Of a DNA stretch of 64,000 bases, positions 6,832 to 15,855 are shown in pieces. The notes beneath the pieces are model-generated. The model had not been told where the DNA came from. It searched no databases and saw nothing but the letters and a program-made list of their open reading frames with translations. The position numbers were made by a program, and so were the translations under genes. Where the stretch lies: positions 1 through 64,000 of the forward strand of contig NZ_MKVJ01000013.1 of the NCBI RefSeq assembly GCF_001898805.1. Reading direction: 5' to 3'. Each line of letters opens with the position of its first letter. Within the stretch, counting starts at the first letter, position 1. The stretch comes from Leifsonia sp. 71-9. Its GTDB lineage: Bacteria > Actinomycetota > Actinomycetes > Actinomycetales > Microbacteriaceae.

Positions 6832-7859
6832 CGCGACGCCCCGCTGAGCGCGGCAGCGGCGACGGGCGGCGCGGCGCGGCCGGCACGGGCGGCCCGCACG
6901 CTGTCCACGGCGAGCCGGAGCGCGAGCGCCACTCCGGCTCCCTGCAGCAGGTAGCCGACGAGGTTCATCGGTCGAGCCACGGCGCTGTACCCGCCGTCGA
7001 TCAGCACACGCGGGCTCGACGCGTCACCCGAGACCACGGAGCCCTCGAGACCGACGAGGGAGGTGCCGACCGCGCCGACGTGCATCAAGACGGCGCCGGC
7101 GGTGGCGGTGAGCCCGGCGAGCAGAAGCAGAGTGAGCAGCCGCGCCGTGGATTCCCGCTCGGGCCGCACGCTCGGCGCCGACGCGCGGGCGAACAGAGGG
7201 CGATTCGCGTCGGTCCGCAGCACGGTCACGAGCACCACAGCGGCGAGCAGAAGCGCGAGCACGGTGGCCAGCTGATTCGGCCACCCGGCGCCAGCCACGT
7301 AGCCGAAGCCGCTGTTGAAGCTCATGTAGAGCGGAAGGGTCGAGTGGTCGGGGACATTCCCGAAGAACGGGCCCGTCGCGGGCGCGGTCGTGGCGATGGC
7401 GATCTGCCATCCCGCGATCAGTGCCGTGAGGGCGCCGACGATGCCTGCGGTCCAGAGCAGCGCGGGCGGTGCGAAGGTGTACCACGCGCGCCGCGGAGCG
7501 ATGGCGCGCTCACCCGGCGCGGGAAGCGGCGTGCGGCGCAGCGCCACGGCCGCAGCCACGATCACCACCGTCGCGACGATCAGCGGCGCGGGACGACGCC
7601 ACCAGCCGTCGAAGCCGGACGCATCCGGAACGGCGACGTTGAGCGCGCTGGCGACCGTCGCGGTCAGGGCAATCGCACACGAGCCCGCGGTTCCGGCCCA
7701 CAGCAGGATGGAGCGCCGGAGGCCGACCTGAGGAAACGACACGATGCGCCGCGGTCGCACCCAGGAGAGGGCGAACAGGATCACGCCGAACGTGATCGCC
7801 ACCTCCAGCGGCAGAAGGCTCTTGATCGCGAACAGGAAGGTTGACAGGGAAGTCAGCAT
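6828..7859 (-). CDS. Polytopic membrane protein paired with GntR regulator
   Basis: From the ATG at 7859 the product has 343 residues and about seven membrane helices: LEVAITFGVILFALSWV near the start, an internal PPALLWTAGIVGALTALIAG, and a last helix NLVGYLLQGAGVALALRLAV. I see no nucleotide-binding or catalytic motif. The overlap with the GntR gene suggests a regulated envelope or transport component. AT-rich DNA just upstream (7911-7925, CACAATTTTGTACCA) may hold the promoter and operator. The longer frame beginning at 7913 lacks a ribosome site. Confidence 0.65.
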   Translation of the reverse strand: MLTSLSTFLFAIKSLLPLEVAITFGVILFALSWVRPRRIVSFPQVGLRRSILLWAGTAGSCAIALTATVASALNVAVPDASGFDGWWRRPAPLIVATVVIVAAAVALRRTPLPAPGERAIAPRRAWYTFAPPALLWTAGIVGALTALIAGWQIAIATTAPATGPFFGNVPDHSTLPLYMSFNSGFGYVAGAGWPNQLATVLALLLAAVVLVTVLRTDANRPLFARASAPSVRPERESTARLLTLLLLAGLTATAGAVLMHVGAVGTSLVGLEGSVVSGDASSPRVLIDGGYSAVARPMNLVGYLLQGAGVALALRLAVDSVRAARAGRAAPPVAAAALSGASR

Positions 7860-7968
7860 CGGCGCCTCTCGTTCCTCGCGGGAGCATCCCGCCTTGTGCC
7901 ACGACCGTAGCACAATTTTGTACCACGCACGCAGTGCAAGTCCGGTGGCGCCAGCGCCCGCCCGGAGC

Positions 7969-8571
7969 TCAGCCGCGCAGGATGAGGCGGATCTCGTCGT
8001 CGAAGAGGTCGTCGGCGGTGCGGCCGGGCTCGAAGTACTCGATGATCGCGGCGGTCATGTTCGGGAGTCGCGCCATCAATGCGGCAGGGTCGACCCCCGC
8101 TCCCCCGTCGTCCGGTGGTGCCGACTGCTCCTCGAGCACGTAGCCGACGGTGAATCGCTCGACGGCCAGGACTGTCAGCCGCGCCTCCGGTCGGCCCACG
8201 CCCGCGTCGATCAATGCGGTGACGGCGCGCTCGGAGAAGTCCGCCCGGCGCAGCGAGGAGCGGGCGCTCGCGACGATCCGTGCGCCGTCGGTGTGTCGCA
8301 GGAGGCCGGCGCGCAGCCCGCGGGCGGCATCCAGCATCCACTCGCGCCACCCGGTCTCCCCCTCAGGAGGCCCCACGGTCGCGAGCACCTCGTCCATGAT
8401 CCGGTCCCCCAGCGCGTCCAACAGATCCGCCTTGCTTCGCACGTGGGTGTAGAGCGACGGTGCTTGCACCCCGAGCACCGCGGCCAGCGCGCGCAGGGTG
8501 AGGGACTCCGCGCCGCGCTCGTCCGAGAGCGTCAGTGCGGCGGAGACGACATCTTCTCTGCTGAGTGGCAT
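7969..8571 (-). CDS. TetR-family repressor (TetR_C_1-type)
   Basis: The ATG at 8571, five codons inside the longest frame, has AAGGAG four bases upstream and is preferred, giving 200 residues. The N-terminal helix-turn-helix reads ALAAVLGVQAPSLYTHVRSK, followed by ADLLDALGDRIMDEVLA. The C-terminal part resembles the tetracycline-repressor class ligand domain (AGLLRHTDGARIVASA). It is divergent from the quinone oxidoreductase at 8638, and palindromes in the 66-base gap fit autoregulation plus repression of that gene. Confidence 0.85.
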   Translation of the reverse strand: MPLSREDVVSAALTLSDERGAESLTLRALAAVLGVQAPSLYTHVRSKADLLDALGDRIMDEVLATVGPPEGETGWREWMLDAARGLRAGLLRHTDGARIVASARSSLRRADFSERAVTALIDAGVGRPEARLTVLAVERFTVGYVLEEQSAPPDDGGAGVDPAALMARLPNMTAAIIEYFEPGRTADDLFDDEIRLILRG

Positions 8572-8579
8572 CGGACTCC

Positions 8580-8619
8580 TTGACATCGCATCCTAACGTC
8601 GTAAGGTTAACATCCTTAC
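8580..8619 (+). promoter_or_regulatory. Promoter and TetR operator of the quinone oxidoreductase
   Basis: A -35 box TTGACA (8580-8585) and a -10 TAAGGT (8602-8607) are 16 bases apart. A perfect inverted repeat GTAAGG-TTAACAT-CCTTAC (8601-8619) covers the -10, and a one-mismatch copy CCTAAC-GTC-GTAAGG (8592-8606) overlaps it. The position between divergent tetR and oxidoreductase genes fits a TetR-type operator. No binding evidence exists beyond the sequence. Confidence 0.6.
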
Positions 8620-8637
8620 AGCGGTAGGACGGTGGAC

Positions 8638-9623
8638 ATGTACGCAGCTGTTGTCGATCAGATCGGCGGCACCCCACAGTATCGGGAGGTCGCCGCACCG
8701 GTGGCGGGCGACGGGAGGTCGTCGTCGCCGTGGAGGCGGTCGCGGTCGAGAACGTCGATCGGGCGATCGTGGCCGGCACGCACTTCTCTGCGGGACCCTT
8801 CGCCGCGAGCCTGCCGGCCGTCCCTTGTTTCGACGGCATCGGCCGCCTGCCCGACGGGACGCTGGTCGGCTTCGGCGGTCTGACTCCGCCGCGGGGCGCG
8901 CTCGCCGAGTACGTCGTCGTCCCGGCCGGCTTCACCGCGCCGATCCCCGAGGGCATCCCGGCGACGACGGCCGCCGTGCTCACGACCGCGATCAGCGCGA
9001 TGAGCATGCGGACCGCGGCCGGTCTGCAGCCCGGCGAGACGGTGCTGATCCAGGGAGCGACCGGCGTGGCCGGACGGCTCGCGGTGCAGATCGCGAAGCT
9101 CCTCGGCGCCGGGAGGATCGTCGCGACCGGCCGGGATGCCGCCGCCCTCGACAGCCTGCGCGCGCTCGGCGCCGACGTGCTCATCACGACCGAGGGTGCC
9201 GACGACGAGGTGGTCGACGCGTATCGCGCTGCGCGGGGCGACGGCTTCGATGTCGTGCTCGACTACCTGTGGGGGCGACCGACGGAACTCCTCGTCCGCG
9301 CGCTCGTGCCCGACGCGTTCACGTTCCCCTCCCCGACCCGTCTCGTGCAGATCGGCGAGTCCGCGGGGTCGGCGATCACCCTGCCCGCCGACGCCATCCG
9401 CACCTCCGGCCTCGAGCTCTACGGCGCCGCCCGCAACCTGGCCGCCGGCATGGCGACCGCCTACGGACAGGTCGTCGACTGGATCCGCAGCGGCGCGCTG
9501 ACCGTGGACGTCACCGCGATGCCGCTCAGCCGCATCGCGGACGCCTGGCAGCGCACCGACCTGCGCGGCTCGCGCCTCGTCATCGTCCCCGACCGCATCA
9601 CCGAAGGAGAGAACCGATCATGA
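8638..9623 (+). pseudogene. NADPH:quinone oxidoreductase-like (zinc-less MDR), frameshifted
   Basis: The N-terminus (MYAAVVDQIGGTPQYREVAA, then PVAGDG) is in one frame, and the rest (VVVAVEAVAVENVDRAIVAG onward) is in another. The switch lies at 8713-8717, where GACGGGAGG would need one more G to keep PVAGDGE-VVV. Downstream the protein is intact, with the Rossmann motif GATGVAGRLAVQIAKLLGAG and an MDR-type C-terminus. Without the shift it would be about 328 residues, normal for the family. It is either a recent loss or a one-base sequence error; a start at 8730 would skip the first strands of the catalytic domain. Likely regulated by the divergent TetR. Confidence 0.75.
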
Positions 9624-9832
9624 TCAGCGAACGACTGCACACCCTCACCCACCGCATCTCCGGTGTGCCCGAGCACGACGCGGACCGTTCCGCGCAGCAG
9701 CACGCCCATTCCGCCCGAGGACACCGGGGGCGCCCCAACCGCCCGCACCAGCACACCGCCGAGCCGCGGGTGCTCGTGCGGTGGCAGCGGTGGATCGCCT
9801 CCCTCGCGCCGCAGGGACGCGATCGCGGATGA
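9620..9832 (+). CDS. Small His/Arg-rich protein coupled to the oxidoreductase
   Basis: The ATG overlaps the TGA of the oxidoreductase (ATGA), and GAAGGAGAG precedes it. The 70-residue product is hydrophilic, rich in His, Arg and Gln (HDADRSAQQHAHSARGHRGR), and ends with an amphipathic stretch around VRWQRWIASLAP. It has no membrane segment and no family I recognise. Coupling implies co-expression under the TetR operator. Confidence 0.5.
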   Translation: MISERLHTLTHRISGVPEHDADRSAQQHAHSARGHRGRPNRPHQHTAEPRVLVRWQRWIASLAPQGRDRG

Positions 9833-9980
9833 TCGGCGACCCGGTCGGGCGGAGTTAGTACGCCGTCCGATCGGGGTCGTAGAGCGGTAGCGGCCCGCGA
9901 CGGCTACGCGCCGCATACGCCGCGTCCGTCGGGGCATCTCGTCGCTCATCCGGTCCAACTGCCTCGTCGCATCCGTCGGC

Positions 9981-10742
9981 TCAGGATGCCGAGAGCAGCG
10001 CCAGCACGCCGACGATGGCGTTGTGCACGCCATGGGTGACCACGGCCGGTCCGAGGCGAGCTGTTCGTGTGGCGAGATAGCCGGCGACGATCCCGAGCAG
10101 CAGGGTCTGGAGGCCGAGGTTCACGACGCCCGCGAGGGTGGACGCCTCGTACAGGTGGGCGGCGGCGAAGACGGCCGCCGAGAGCAGCACGCTCGCGTGC
10201 ACCGCACCGGACGGGTTCGCCGCCGGTCGGTGCCGCACGAGCCAGATCCGGATCCAGCGCATCAGCAGTCCGCGGAACAGCAGCTCCTCCACCGGCGCCG
10301 CGACGACGGTTGGGAGGAGGAAGACCCCGATCGTGTCCCACGCGCGATCCCCCGTCAGGTGGAGGTTGGTCTCCGGCGTGCCGAGCGGCGCGATCAACGC
10401 GGCGAGGACGATGAGCAGCACCGCTGCACCCGCGCCGATCGCGACGTCGACGGGTTCGATCGCCCAGCCGAAGTCCTTCTCGAGCGACCTCAGCCCGCGA
10501 AGGCGGGACGCGGCGATCAGGGTGGCCACCATCCAGGCGTAGACGATCACCACGAGAGCCGTGGACAGAGGACGTGCGACGGGATACGGGAGGTGCACGG
10601 GGACGGCGCGCGAGAGCACGGCGAGGAGGGCGACCGGTGCGATGGCGAGGAGGAACCACCAGCCGTTCCACCGGATCGCCGGGGACGGTCGGTACCGTGC
10701 GTCGGCGTAACCGTCGCGGGTCGTCCCCAGCGTCCTGCTCAT
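9981..10742 (-). CDS. CPBP-family intramembrane glutamic endopeptidase
   Basis: The protein has about seven or eight hydrophobic segments and all CPBP (Abi/Rce1-like) motifs: EELLFRGLLMR with the catalytic glutamate pair, FAAAHLYE, and GPAVVTHGVHNAIV. Family members cleave or process membrane-associated substrates, in bacteria often bacteriocin-related or regulatory proteins. I chose the ATG at 10742 (253 residues, MSRTLGTTRDGY); an in-frame GTG at 10769 is possible. It stands alone between unrelated genes. Confidence 0.8.
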   Translation of the reverse strand: MSRTLGTTRDGYADARYRPSPAIRWNGWWFLLAIAPVALLAVLSRAVPVHLPYPVARPLSTALVVIVYAWMVATLIAASRLRGLRSLEKDFGWAIEPVDVAIGAGAAVLLIVLAALIAPLGTPETNLHLTGDRAWDTIGVFLLPTVVAAPVEELLFRGLLMRWIRIWLVRHRPAANPSGAVHASVLLSAAVFAAAHLYEASTLAGVVNLGLQTLLLGIVAGYLATRTARLGPAVVTHGVHNAIVGVLALLSAS

Positions 10743-10841
10743 CGGGTCGCCTGCAGTGCTGAGGCCCACGGCCTCACCGCTTCCCGCCTCCGACGCGTGG
10801 CATGGCGCGATGCTAGTCCGCTCGGGGCCGGGAGGCCAGGC

Positions 10842-11438
10842 TCAGCCGAAGACGAGGTAGGTCCCCGGCTTGCCGGGCTCCACGAGCTCGAATCGCTGGC
10901 GGAGGTCACTGCCACGGAGCAGCTCCGCCTGCCGGGCGAACTGCTCGTTCGTGACGACGACGAACCGGTCGACCCGCCATTCATCGGCGAGCCAGGCGCG
11001 CAGTGCGGCGAGGAGGCGCTCGTCCAGCCCGGGTCGCGTCCGCGTCCGGCGCGTCCAGAAGTAGACGACGAGGTCGAGGTCCGTCCACGCATCGGCGCCG
11101 ACCGGCGTGATCGTCGCTTTCGTCAGGAACGTCGCGTCCGGTGGGAACAGGTATACGCACCCGAGGCACTCCCCCGTGCCCGGGGCGACGACCGTGTAGG
11201 TGAAGGCGCGGCCGGCCGCATGGCGTGCTTCGAGGGACTGGAGGTCCTCCCGATTCGCCTCGACGGTGAAGTCGTCCGCGGGCCACGACGACTGCTCCCA
11301 GAGCCGCAGGTCGTCGCGCGTGTCCATCAGGGCGGCGTGATCGTTCGCGGCGTCGGCCGCCGTGATCGGGCGGAGGACGAACTCCGCGGTCGTCAGTCCG
11401 GCGGGCACGGGGCCCGCATAGGTGCTCGGCACATCCAC
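10842..11438 (-). CDS. GNAT-family N-acetyltransferase
   Basis: The 198-residue protein shows the GNAT order: EFVLRPITAADAANDHAALM as strand 1 and helix 1, then TYTVVAPGTGECLGCVYLFP as strands 2-4, and a helix with DERLLAALRAWLADEW followed by VDRFVVVTNEQFARQAELLR. The acetyl-CoA P-loop (Q/RxxGxG/A) is weak, so the acyl donor is less certain. The substrate is unknown. The start at 11438 follows GGAGGTGG. Confidence 0.7.
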   Translation of the reverse strand: MDVPSTYAGPVPAGLTTAEFVLRPITAADAANDHAALMDTRDDLRLWEQSSWPADDFTVEANREDLQSLEARHAAGRAFTYTVVAPGTGECLGCVYLFPPDATFLTKATITPVGADAWTDLDLVVYFWTRRTRTRPGLDERLLAALRAWLADEWRVDRFVVVTNEQFARQAELLRGSDLRQRFELVEPGKPGTYLVFG

Positions 11439-11473
11439 CTCCGTCCGTCAGTCCTCGACGGTACTCCCCCGGT

Positions 11474-13501
11474 TCAGCGACGGGGAGCGGAGACGGATCG
11501 CTCCGCATCCGCCGGGTGCAGCTGCGCGAGGCGGACGAGGTCCTTCGCCGAGAGGTCGGGGACGTAGACCGCCGCGAGAGCGGGTGCGATCCGGGCGAGC
11601 TGGCCGCTCGTCGGGTAGGTCATCCACAGCGGCTGCTCCGTCGCCCCGAACTTGGCCTTGAACCGGCGGAGGGAGGCGAAGCCGTACGCGGGCTCGAGCC
11701 AGGTGGCCAGGCGCGGGATCAGCCGGTTGACGAACGTCTCGGCCGCGCCGACGTGCGGGGCCAGGGGCGTGCCGGACAGGCTCACCGTCGTGCAGCCCCG
11801 CTCGGCGGCCCGCTGGGCGGTCGAGGCGATGAGGAACTCCATGACCCCGGGCATCGCGTCGTCGGCCCGCCGCATCACGTCGAGGGTCCAGCCGGTGAGC
11901 GCGCCGTCCCGGAAGACCGGCAGCCAGCTCGTCACCCCGTGGAGGCGCCCGTCGCCGTCGTAGGCCAGCATCAGCCGTACGGCGCCGTCCTGCAGCTCCG
12001 GGAATCCGCCGAGGGTGAAGCCCATCTCGGGGAGAGCCTTGTGGTCGGCCCAGCCCGTGCACAGCCGCTCGACGTCCGCCCGCTGCCGCGCGGTCAGGTC
12101 GGCGAAGGACCGCCACTCGGCGCGCAGCCCCTCGCGGCCGGCGCGGTTGACCGCCGTCCGCAGGTCCTGGCGGCGCTTGCCGGAGAGCGAGAACGAGGCC
12201 AGGTCGATCGAGGACTCGGTCCCCACGGCCGTGCGCACCCAGCCGAGACGCTCCGTCTCCTCGACGACCACGTCGTGCACGCTGTAGAACACCGGCACCC
12301 AGCCCATCCGCTCGCAGTGCTCGACGAAGCCGAGCATCACGTCGAGCCGGCGGCCCGGGTGGGCGACGGGGTCGGACACCGTGAACGCCACGCCCCGGCC
12401 GACGCGATAGGCGACGGCACCGGCGCCGTCCGGCGCGAACCAGAGGGAGTTGCCCTCCCACGTGCCCATGAACGCGAGGGAGCCGCTGCCCGTCTCGACG
12501 ACGAGGGACCGCATCCGGTCGCGGGCGTCGGCGTCGGCGGGTGTCGCCCTCCGACGCACCAGGCGGCGGGCCAGGAGGATCAGCGCGATCGCCATCCCGG
12601 CGGGCAGCGCGCACGCGACGACCGCCCCGAGGTACCACTCGAGGTCGGCGACCGAGAAGCTCTGCTCAGGGGTGTCGCTGACGATGGCCGCGACGACGCC
12701 CTCCGACACGACGAGCACGACCACGGTCGTCTGAGCGGCCACGGCGAGGACGACCCCGATCAGCCGCCCGCGGAGCAGCAGGACGGCCGACACCAGGGTC
12801 AGCAGGCCGACGAGGAGGTTGGCGACGGGCCCGATCACGAACCCGACGGGAGCGAGCAGGCCGTCGGCCTCCGGTAGCAGCAGCGTGATGAGCGCGCCCG
12901 CACCCATCAGGAAGAGCAGGGCGCACACCGTCGCCCTGGTCCGGGGAAGGAGGGAGGTGCGCACGTGCAGATCGCGCGAGGTCCGCGTGGAGAGGGCGCC
13001 GATGGCGAGTCCAGCAAGGGCGGAGAGCAGCCGGACGACGTCGGCGGCGTGCCCGTCGAAGAGGAGCAGCGCTGCGGAGGTGGTCAGCACTCCCCAGCGC
13101 ACCGCCTGTCGCGGGCGCGGCCGCAGCCGTGCGGACAGCGCCATCAACAGGGCGGCCGTCACGAGCGAGGGAGCCCAGAGCTGCTCCCCCTCGATGCCCG
13201 CGGCGACGGCCTCGCCCAGGCGCGAGCCGGCGGCCACCAGGGCGTCGCCGACGAGCAGGGCCGCGATCACCGCGATGCCGCCGAAGACGACCGTGCGCGC
13301 GGTCCCGACCACGCGCTCCGAGAGCGCGATCGCGGTCACGGCCGAGACCAGGGCCACGATGTTGAGGGGCGCGCTCCCGAGATCGCCCTCGGCGGCGGCG
13401 GGTGCCGACATCGCCGCACCGACGACCGCCAGCACGACGGCGACGGGGGTCACCGGATGGCGCAGCAGCAGGCGCGCGGTTCGGTCGATGGTCGGGTTCA
13501 C
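11474..13501 (-). CDS. MprF-like phosphatidylglycerol lysyltransferase (DUF2156) with membrane N-terminus
   Basis: From GTG 13501, preceded by GGGAGA, the product has 675 residues. Residues 1 to about 330 carry many membrane helices; the later part is a GNAT-like DUF2156 domain with TGSGSLAFMGTWEGNSLWFA, VFYSVHDVVVEETERLGW, GKRRQDLRTAVNRAGREGL, and an end motif RRFKAKFGATEQPLWMTYP. This is the C-terminal domain of MprF/LPG synthases, which move an aminoacyl group from tRNA to phosphatidylglycerol and raise resistance to cationic peptides. Substrate amino acid and flippase activity of the N-terminus are not evident from sequence. It is divergent from the two-component system at 13666. Confidence 0.8.
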   Translation of the reverse strand: MNPTIDRTARLLLRHPVTPVAVVLAVVGAAMSAPAAAEGDLGSAPLNIVALVSAVTAIALSERVVGTARTVVFGGIAVIAALLVGDALVAAGSRLGEAVAAGIEGEQLWAPSLVTAALLMALSARLRPRPRQAVRWGVLTTSAALLLFDGHAADVVRLLSALAGLAIGALSTRTSRDLHVRTSLLPRTRATVCALLFLMGAGALITLLLPEADGLLAPVGFVIGPVANLLVGLLTLVSAVLLLRGRLIGVVLAVAAQTTVVVLVVSEGVVAAIVSDTPEQSFSVADLEWYLGAVVACALPAGMAIALILLARRLVRRRATPADADARDRMRSLVVETGSGSLAFMGTWEGNSLWFAPDGAGAVAYRVGRGVAFTVSDPVAHPGRRLDVMLGFVEHCERMGWVPVFYSVHDVVVEETERLGWVRTAVGTESSIDLASFSLSGKRRQDLRTAVNRAGREGLRAEWRSFADLTARQRADVERLCTGWADHKALPEMGFTLGGFPELQDGAVRLMLAYDGDGRLHGVTSWLPVFRDGALTGWTLDVMRRADDAMPGVMEFLIASTAQRAAERGCTTVSLSGTPLAPHVGAAETFVNRLIPRLATWLEPAYGFASLRRFKAKFGATEQPLWMTYPTSGQLARIAPALAAVYVPDLSAKDLVRLAQLHPADAERSVSAPRR

Positions 13502-13665
13502 TCTCCCAGCCAACCCGCCGCCGCACCGCGATCGCATCGGCCGGGAGGCGGATCCGCACCCGCCGATCGGGGGGTATCCGGCCGCGCGTCCCCCGCGCGG
13601 GCGCGGGATCTTCTAACGTCGGAGAGGACGGGACGCCCCTCGCGGCCCGGGAAGCGGAGCACGGC

Positions 13666-14349
13666 ATGATCAGGGTCGTCGTCGTCGATGACGAGGCGCT
13701 CGTCCGTTCGGGCTTCAGCCTCATCCTGAGCGCCGCCGGCGACATCGACGTGGTGGCGACCGCGACCGGCGGCGACGCGCTGCAGACCATCCGGCGCGAA
13801 CGGCCGGACGTCGTGCTCCTCGACATCCGCATGCCCGACGTCGACGGGCTCGCGGTCCTCAACTCGCTGCGGAGCATGCCGGACGCACCGGTGGTCGCCA
13901 TGCTGACGACGTTCGACGCCGACGAGTACATCATGACGGCCCTGCGCCTGGGCGCCGCCGGGTTCGTGCTCAAGGACACGGAGCCGGAGCAGCTGGCCGA
14001 CTACGTCCGCGCGCTCGCCGCCGGCGGCGTCGTGCTGTCGCCGAAGGCGTCGACCACGCTGATGCGCGGCGACCGCGGGCTCGAGCCGGCGCTCGACGCG
14101 GAGGCCGCCAGGGTGCGGGACCTGACCGCGCGGGAGAAGGAGGTGCTCCGGCTCGTCGCCACCGGGCTCTCCAACGGCGAGGTCGGCGCGCGCCTGTTCC
14201 TGGGCGCCGGCACGGTCAAGGACCACGTCAGCTCGATCCTCGCCAAACTCGGCGTCGCCAGCCGGGTGCAGGCCGCGCTGGCGGCGCAGCGGGCCGGACT
14301 GCTCGACGGCGCGACCGACGCCGGCGCCGACGCTCCCGGCGCGCTGTGA
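13666..14349 (+). CDS. NarL/LuxR-family response regulator
   Basis: The 227-residue protein has a receiver domain with VVVVDDEALVRSGF, the phosphoacceptor Asp53 in VVLLDIRMPDVDG, T/S switch region VVAMLTTF, and Lys in AGFVLKDTEPEQ. A LuxR helix-turn-helix follows (LTAREKEVLRLVATGLSNGE, VGARLFLGAGTVKDHVSSIL). It is translationally coupled to the kinase gene by a GTGA overlap at 14346. It probably controls an envelope or stress response; targets are unknown, though the divergent MprF-like gene is a candidate. Confidence 0.93.
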   Translation: MIRVVVVDDEALVRSGFSLILSAAGDIDVVATATGGDALQTIRRERPDVVLLDIRMPDVDGLAVLNSLRSMPDAPVVAMLTTFDADEYIMTALRLGAAGFVLKDTEPEQLADYVRALAAGGVVLSPKASTTLMRGDRGLEPALDAEAARVRDLTAREKEVLRLVATGLSNGEVGARLFLGAGTVKDHVSSILAKLGVASRVQAALAAQRAGLLDGATDAGADAPGAL

Positions 14350-15461
14350 ACGGCTTCGTGCGGCTCTGGCGGCGGCTTCCGCCGTTCGTGATCGATCTGC
14401 TGGCCGTCGCCGTGGCGGTGGCCGACGCCCTGATCTACGCAGGCGACGTCGACCCGCTCACGCTCGTGCTCACCGCGGTCGCCTGCGGCGGCCTGCTCGT
14501 GCGCCGTCGGTTACCGCTGCTGGCCTTCATCCTGACCCTTCCCTCCAATCTGGTGCAGAACCTGCTCGCGGCTCCGATGATCGCGTTGTTCACCCTCTCC
14601 CGCCTCTCGCGCCGGCGCTGGCTCCTGGCCGCGTGCGCGGGGGCGTTCGCCGTCTCCACCGTTTTCCCCTGGCCGTTCTCGAGCGACGGCGGCGACCAGT
14701 TCGGGACGGCGGTGTACTTCGTCTACCAGCTCGCCACCGCCGCCGCACCTGTCTTCCTGGGGCAGCTCGTGCAGGCCCGGGAGGATCTCGCGAAGCGCCT
14801 GGCGGAGATCGAGGAGGCCCGCGAGCACGAGCGGGAGCTGTACGCGCAGTCCGTGCTCGCGCGCGAGCGGGCGCAGCTCGCCCGCGAGATGCACGATGTC
14901 GTGTCGCACCAGGTGAGCCTGATCGCGGTGCAGGCGGCGGCCCTCCAGGTGGCGAGCCCGAGCGCCGAGGCCCGGGAGGCGGGCGGCACCATCCGTCGAT
15001 TGAGCGTCACCACCCTCGACGAACTGCGGTCGATGGTCGCGGTGCTGCGCGTCGCCGGCAGCTCCAGCCCGGGCCTCGCACCGCAGCCGACCATGTCGGA
15101 CCTGCGCTCCCTCATCGAGACGAGCGGCATCCGGGTGGAGGTGCGCGGCGAGCTGCCCGACGGCGTCGGCGCTCCCGTGCAGCGCGCGCTCTACCGCACG
15201 GTCCAGGAGGCGCTGACGAACGTGCGCAAGCACGCTCCCGACGCCGCCGTGACGATCGACTTCGCGTCGACCGCCACGACCGTCACCGTGTCGGTGACGA
15301 ACACCCGTGCGACGCGGCCGGCGCTCGCCCTCCCGGGAGCGGGAGTCGGGCTCATCGGGCTGAAGGAGCGAGCGGAGCTGCTGGGCGGCGGCTTCGAGTC
15401 GGGAGCGACGGCGCAGGGCGGATTCCGCGTGCGGATGACCGTCCCGATCGTCGCCGACTGA
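14346..15461 (+). CDS. Sensor histidine kinase (HisKA_3 type)
   Basis: The 371-residue kinase has an N-terminal membrane sensor of about five helices (to about residue 140), then a coiled linker (EEAREHERELYAQSVLARER). The phosphorylation site His183 is in AREMHDVVSHQVSLIAVQAA. The HATPase domain has TVQEALTNVRKHAP as N-box and GAGVGLIGLKERAELLGGGF as G-box. There is no large extracellular loop, so it may sense the membrane itself. GTG start overlaps the response-regulator stop. Confidence 0.92.
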   Translation: MNGFVRLWRRLPPFVIDLLAVAVAVADALIYAGDVDPLTLVLTAVACGGLLVRRRLPLLAFILTLPSNLVQNLLAAPMIALFTLSRLSRRRWLLAACAGAFAVSTVFPWPFSSDGGDQFGTAVYFVYQLATAAAPVFLGQLVQAREDLAKRLAEIEEAREHERELYAQSVLARERAQLAREMHDVVSHQVSLIAVQAAALQVASPSAEAREAGGTIRRLSVTTLDELRSMVAVLRVAGSSSPGLAPQPTMSDLRSLIETSGIRVEVRGELPDGVGAPVQRALYRTVQEALTNVRKHAPDAAVTIDFASTATTVTVSVTNTRATRPALALPGAGVGLIGLKERAELLGGGFESGATAQGGFRVRMTVPIVAD

Positions 15462-15488
15462 GGGCGGTCGCGACCCGTCCTGCCCGCG

Positions 15489-15677
15489 CTATTCGTTCGG
15501 ATACGGGTCGTCAAGGGCGGACTCGTCCTCGATCGTCCCGGCGAACAGGCCGTCGACGAACCGCGCGACGGGCTGCGCGGCGATCAGCACGGCCAGGACG
15601 CCGAGGGCGCCGAGCGCGATCAGCGCAGCACGGCCGGTCAGGGAGGAGGCCGCGCGGGCGGCGGACGTTCGGGTCAC
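15489..15677 (-). CDS. Small single-helix membrane protein
   Basis: GTG at 15677 follows GGGAGG and gives 62 residues: a short N-terminal part, one hydrophobic segment (LIALGALGVLAVLIAA) and an acidic tail (GTIEDESALDDPYPNE). The frame is open further upstream but with shadow composition. Convergent with the histidine kinase gene. Function unknown. Confidence 0.5.
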   Translation of the reverse strand: MTRTSAARAASSLTGRAALIALGALGVLAVLIAAQPVARFVDGLFAGTIEDESALDDPYPNE

Positions 15678-15855
15678 CCTCCCAGGCAACCCGGCCCGCC
15701 TGCCGTCCGCACCCGCCGATCGGCGGGTTCCTGCCTCCCGCCGGGGGTGATCGTCCCGGCCCCGGATCAGCCGAACGGCGGATGTGCGCGGCCGGGCGCG
15801 CGGGCGAGGCTGGACCAGCACCCACCGCCCGCCCCGTCACCGATCGGAGCTGTTC

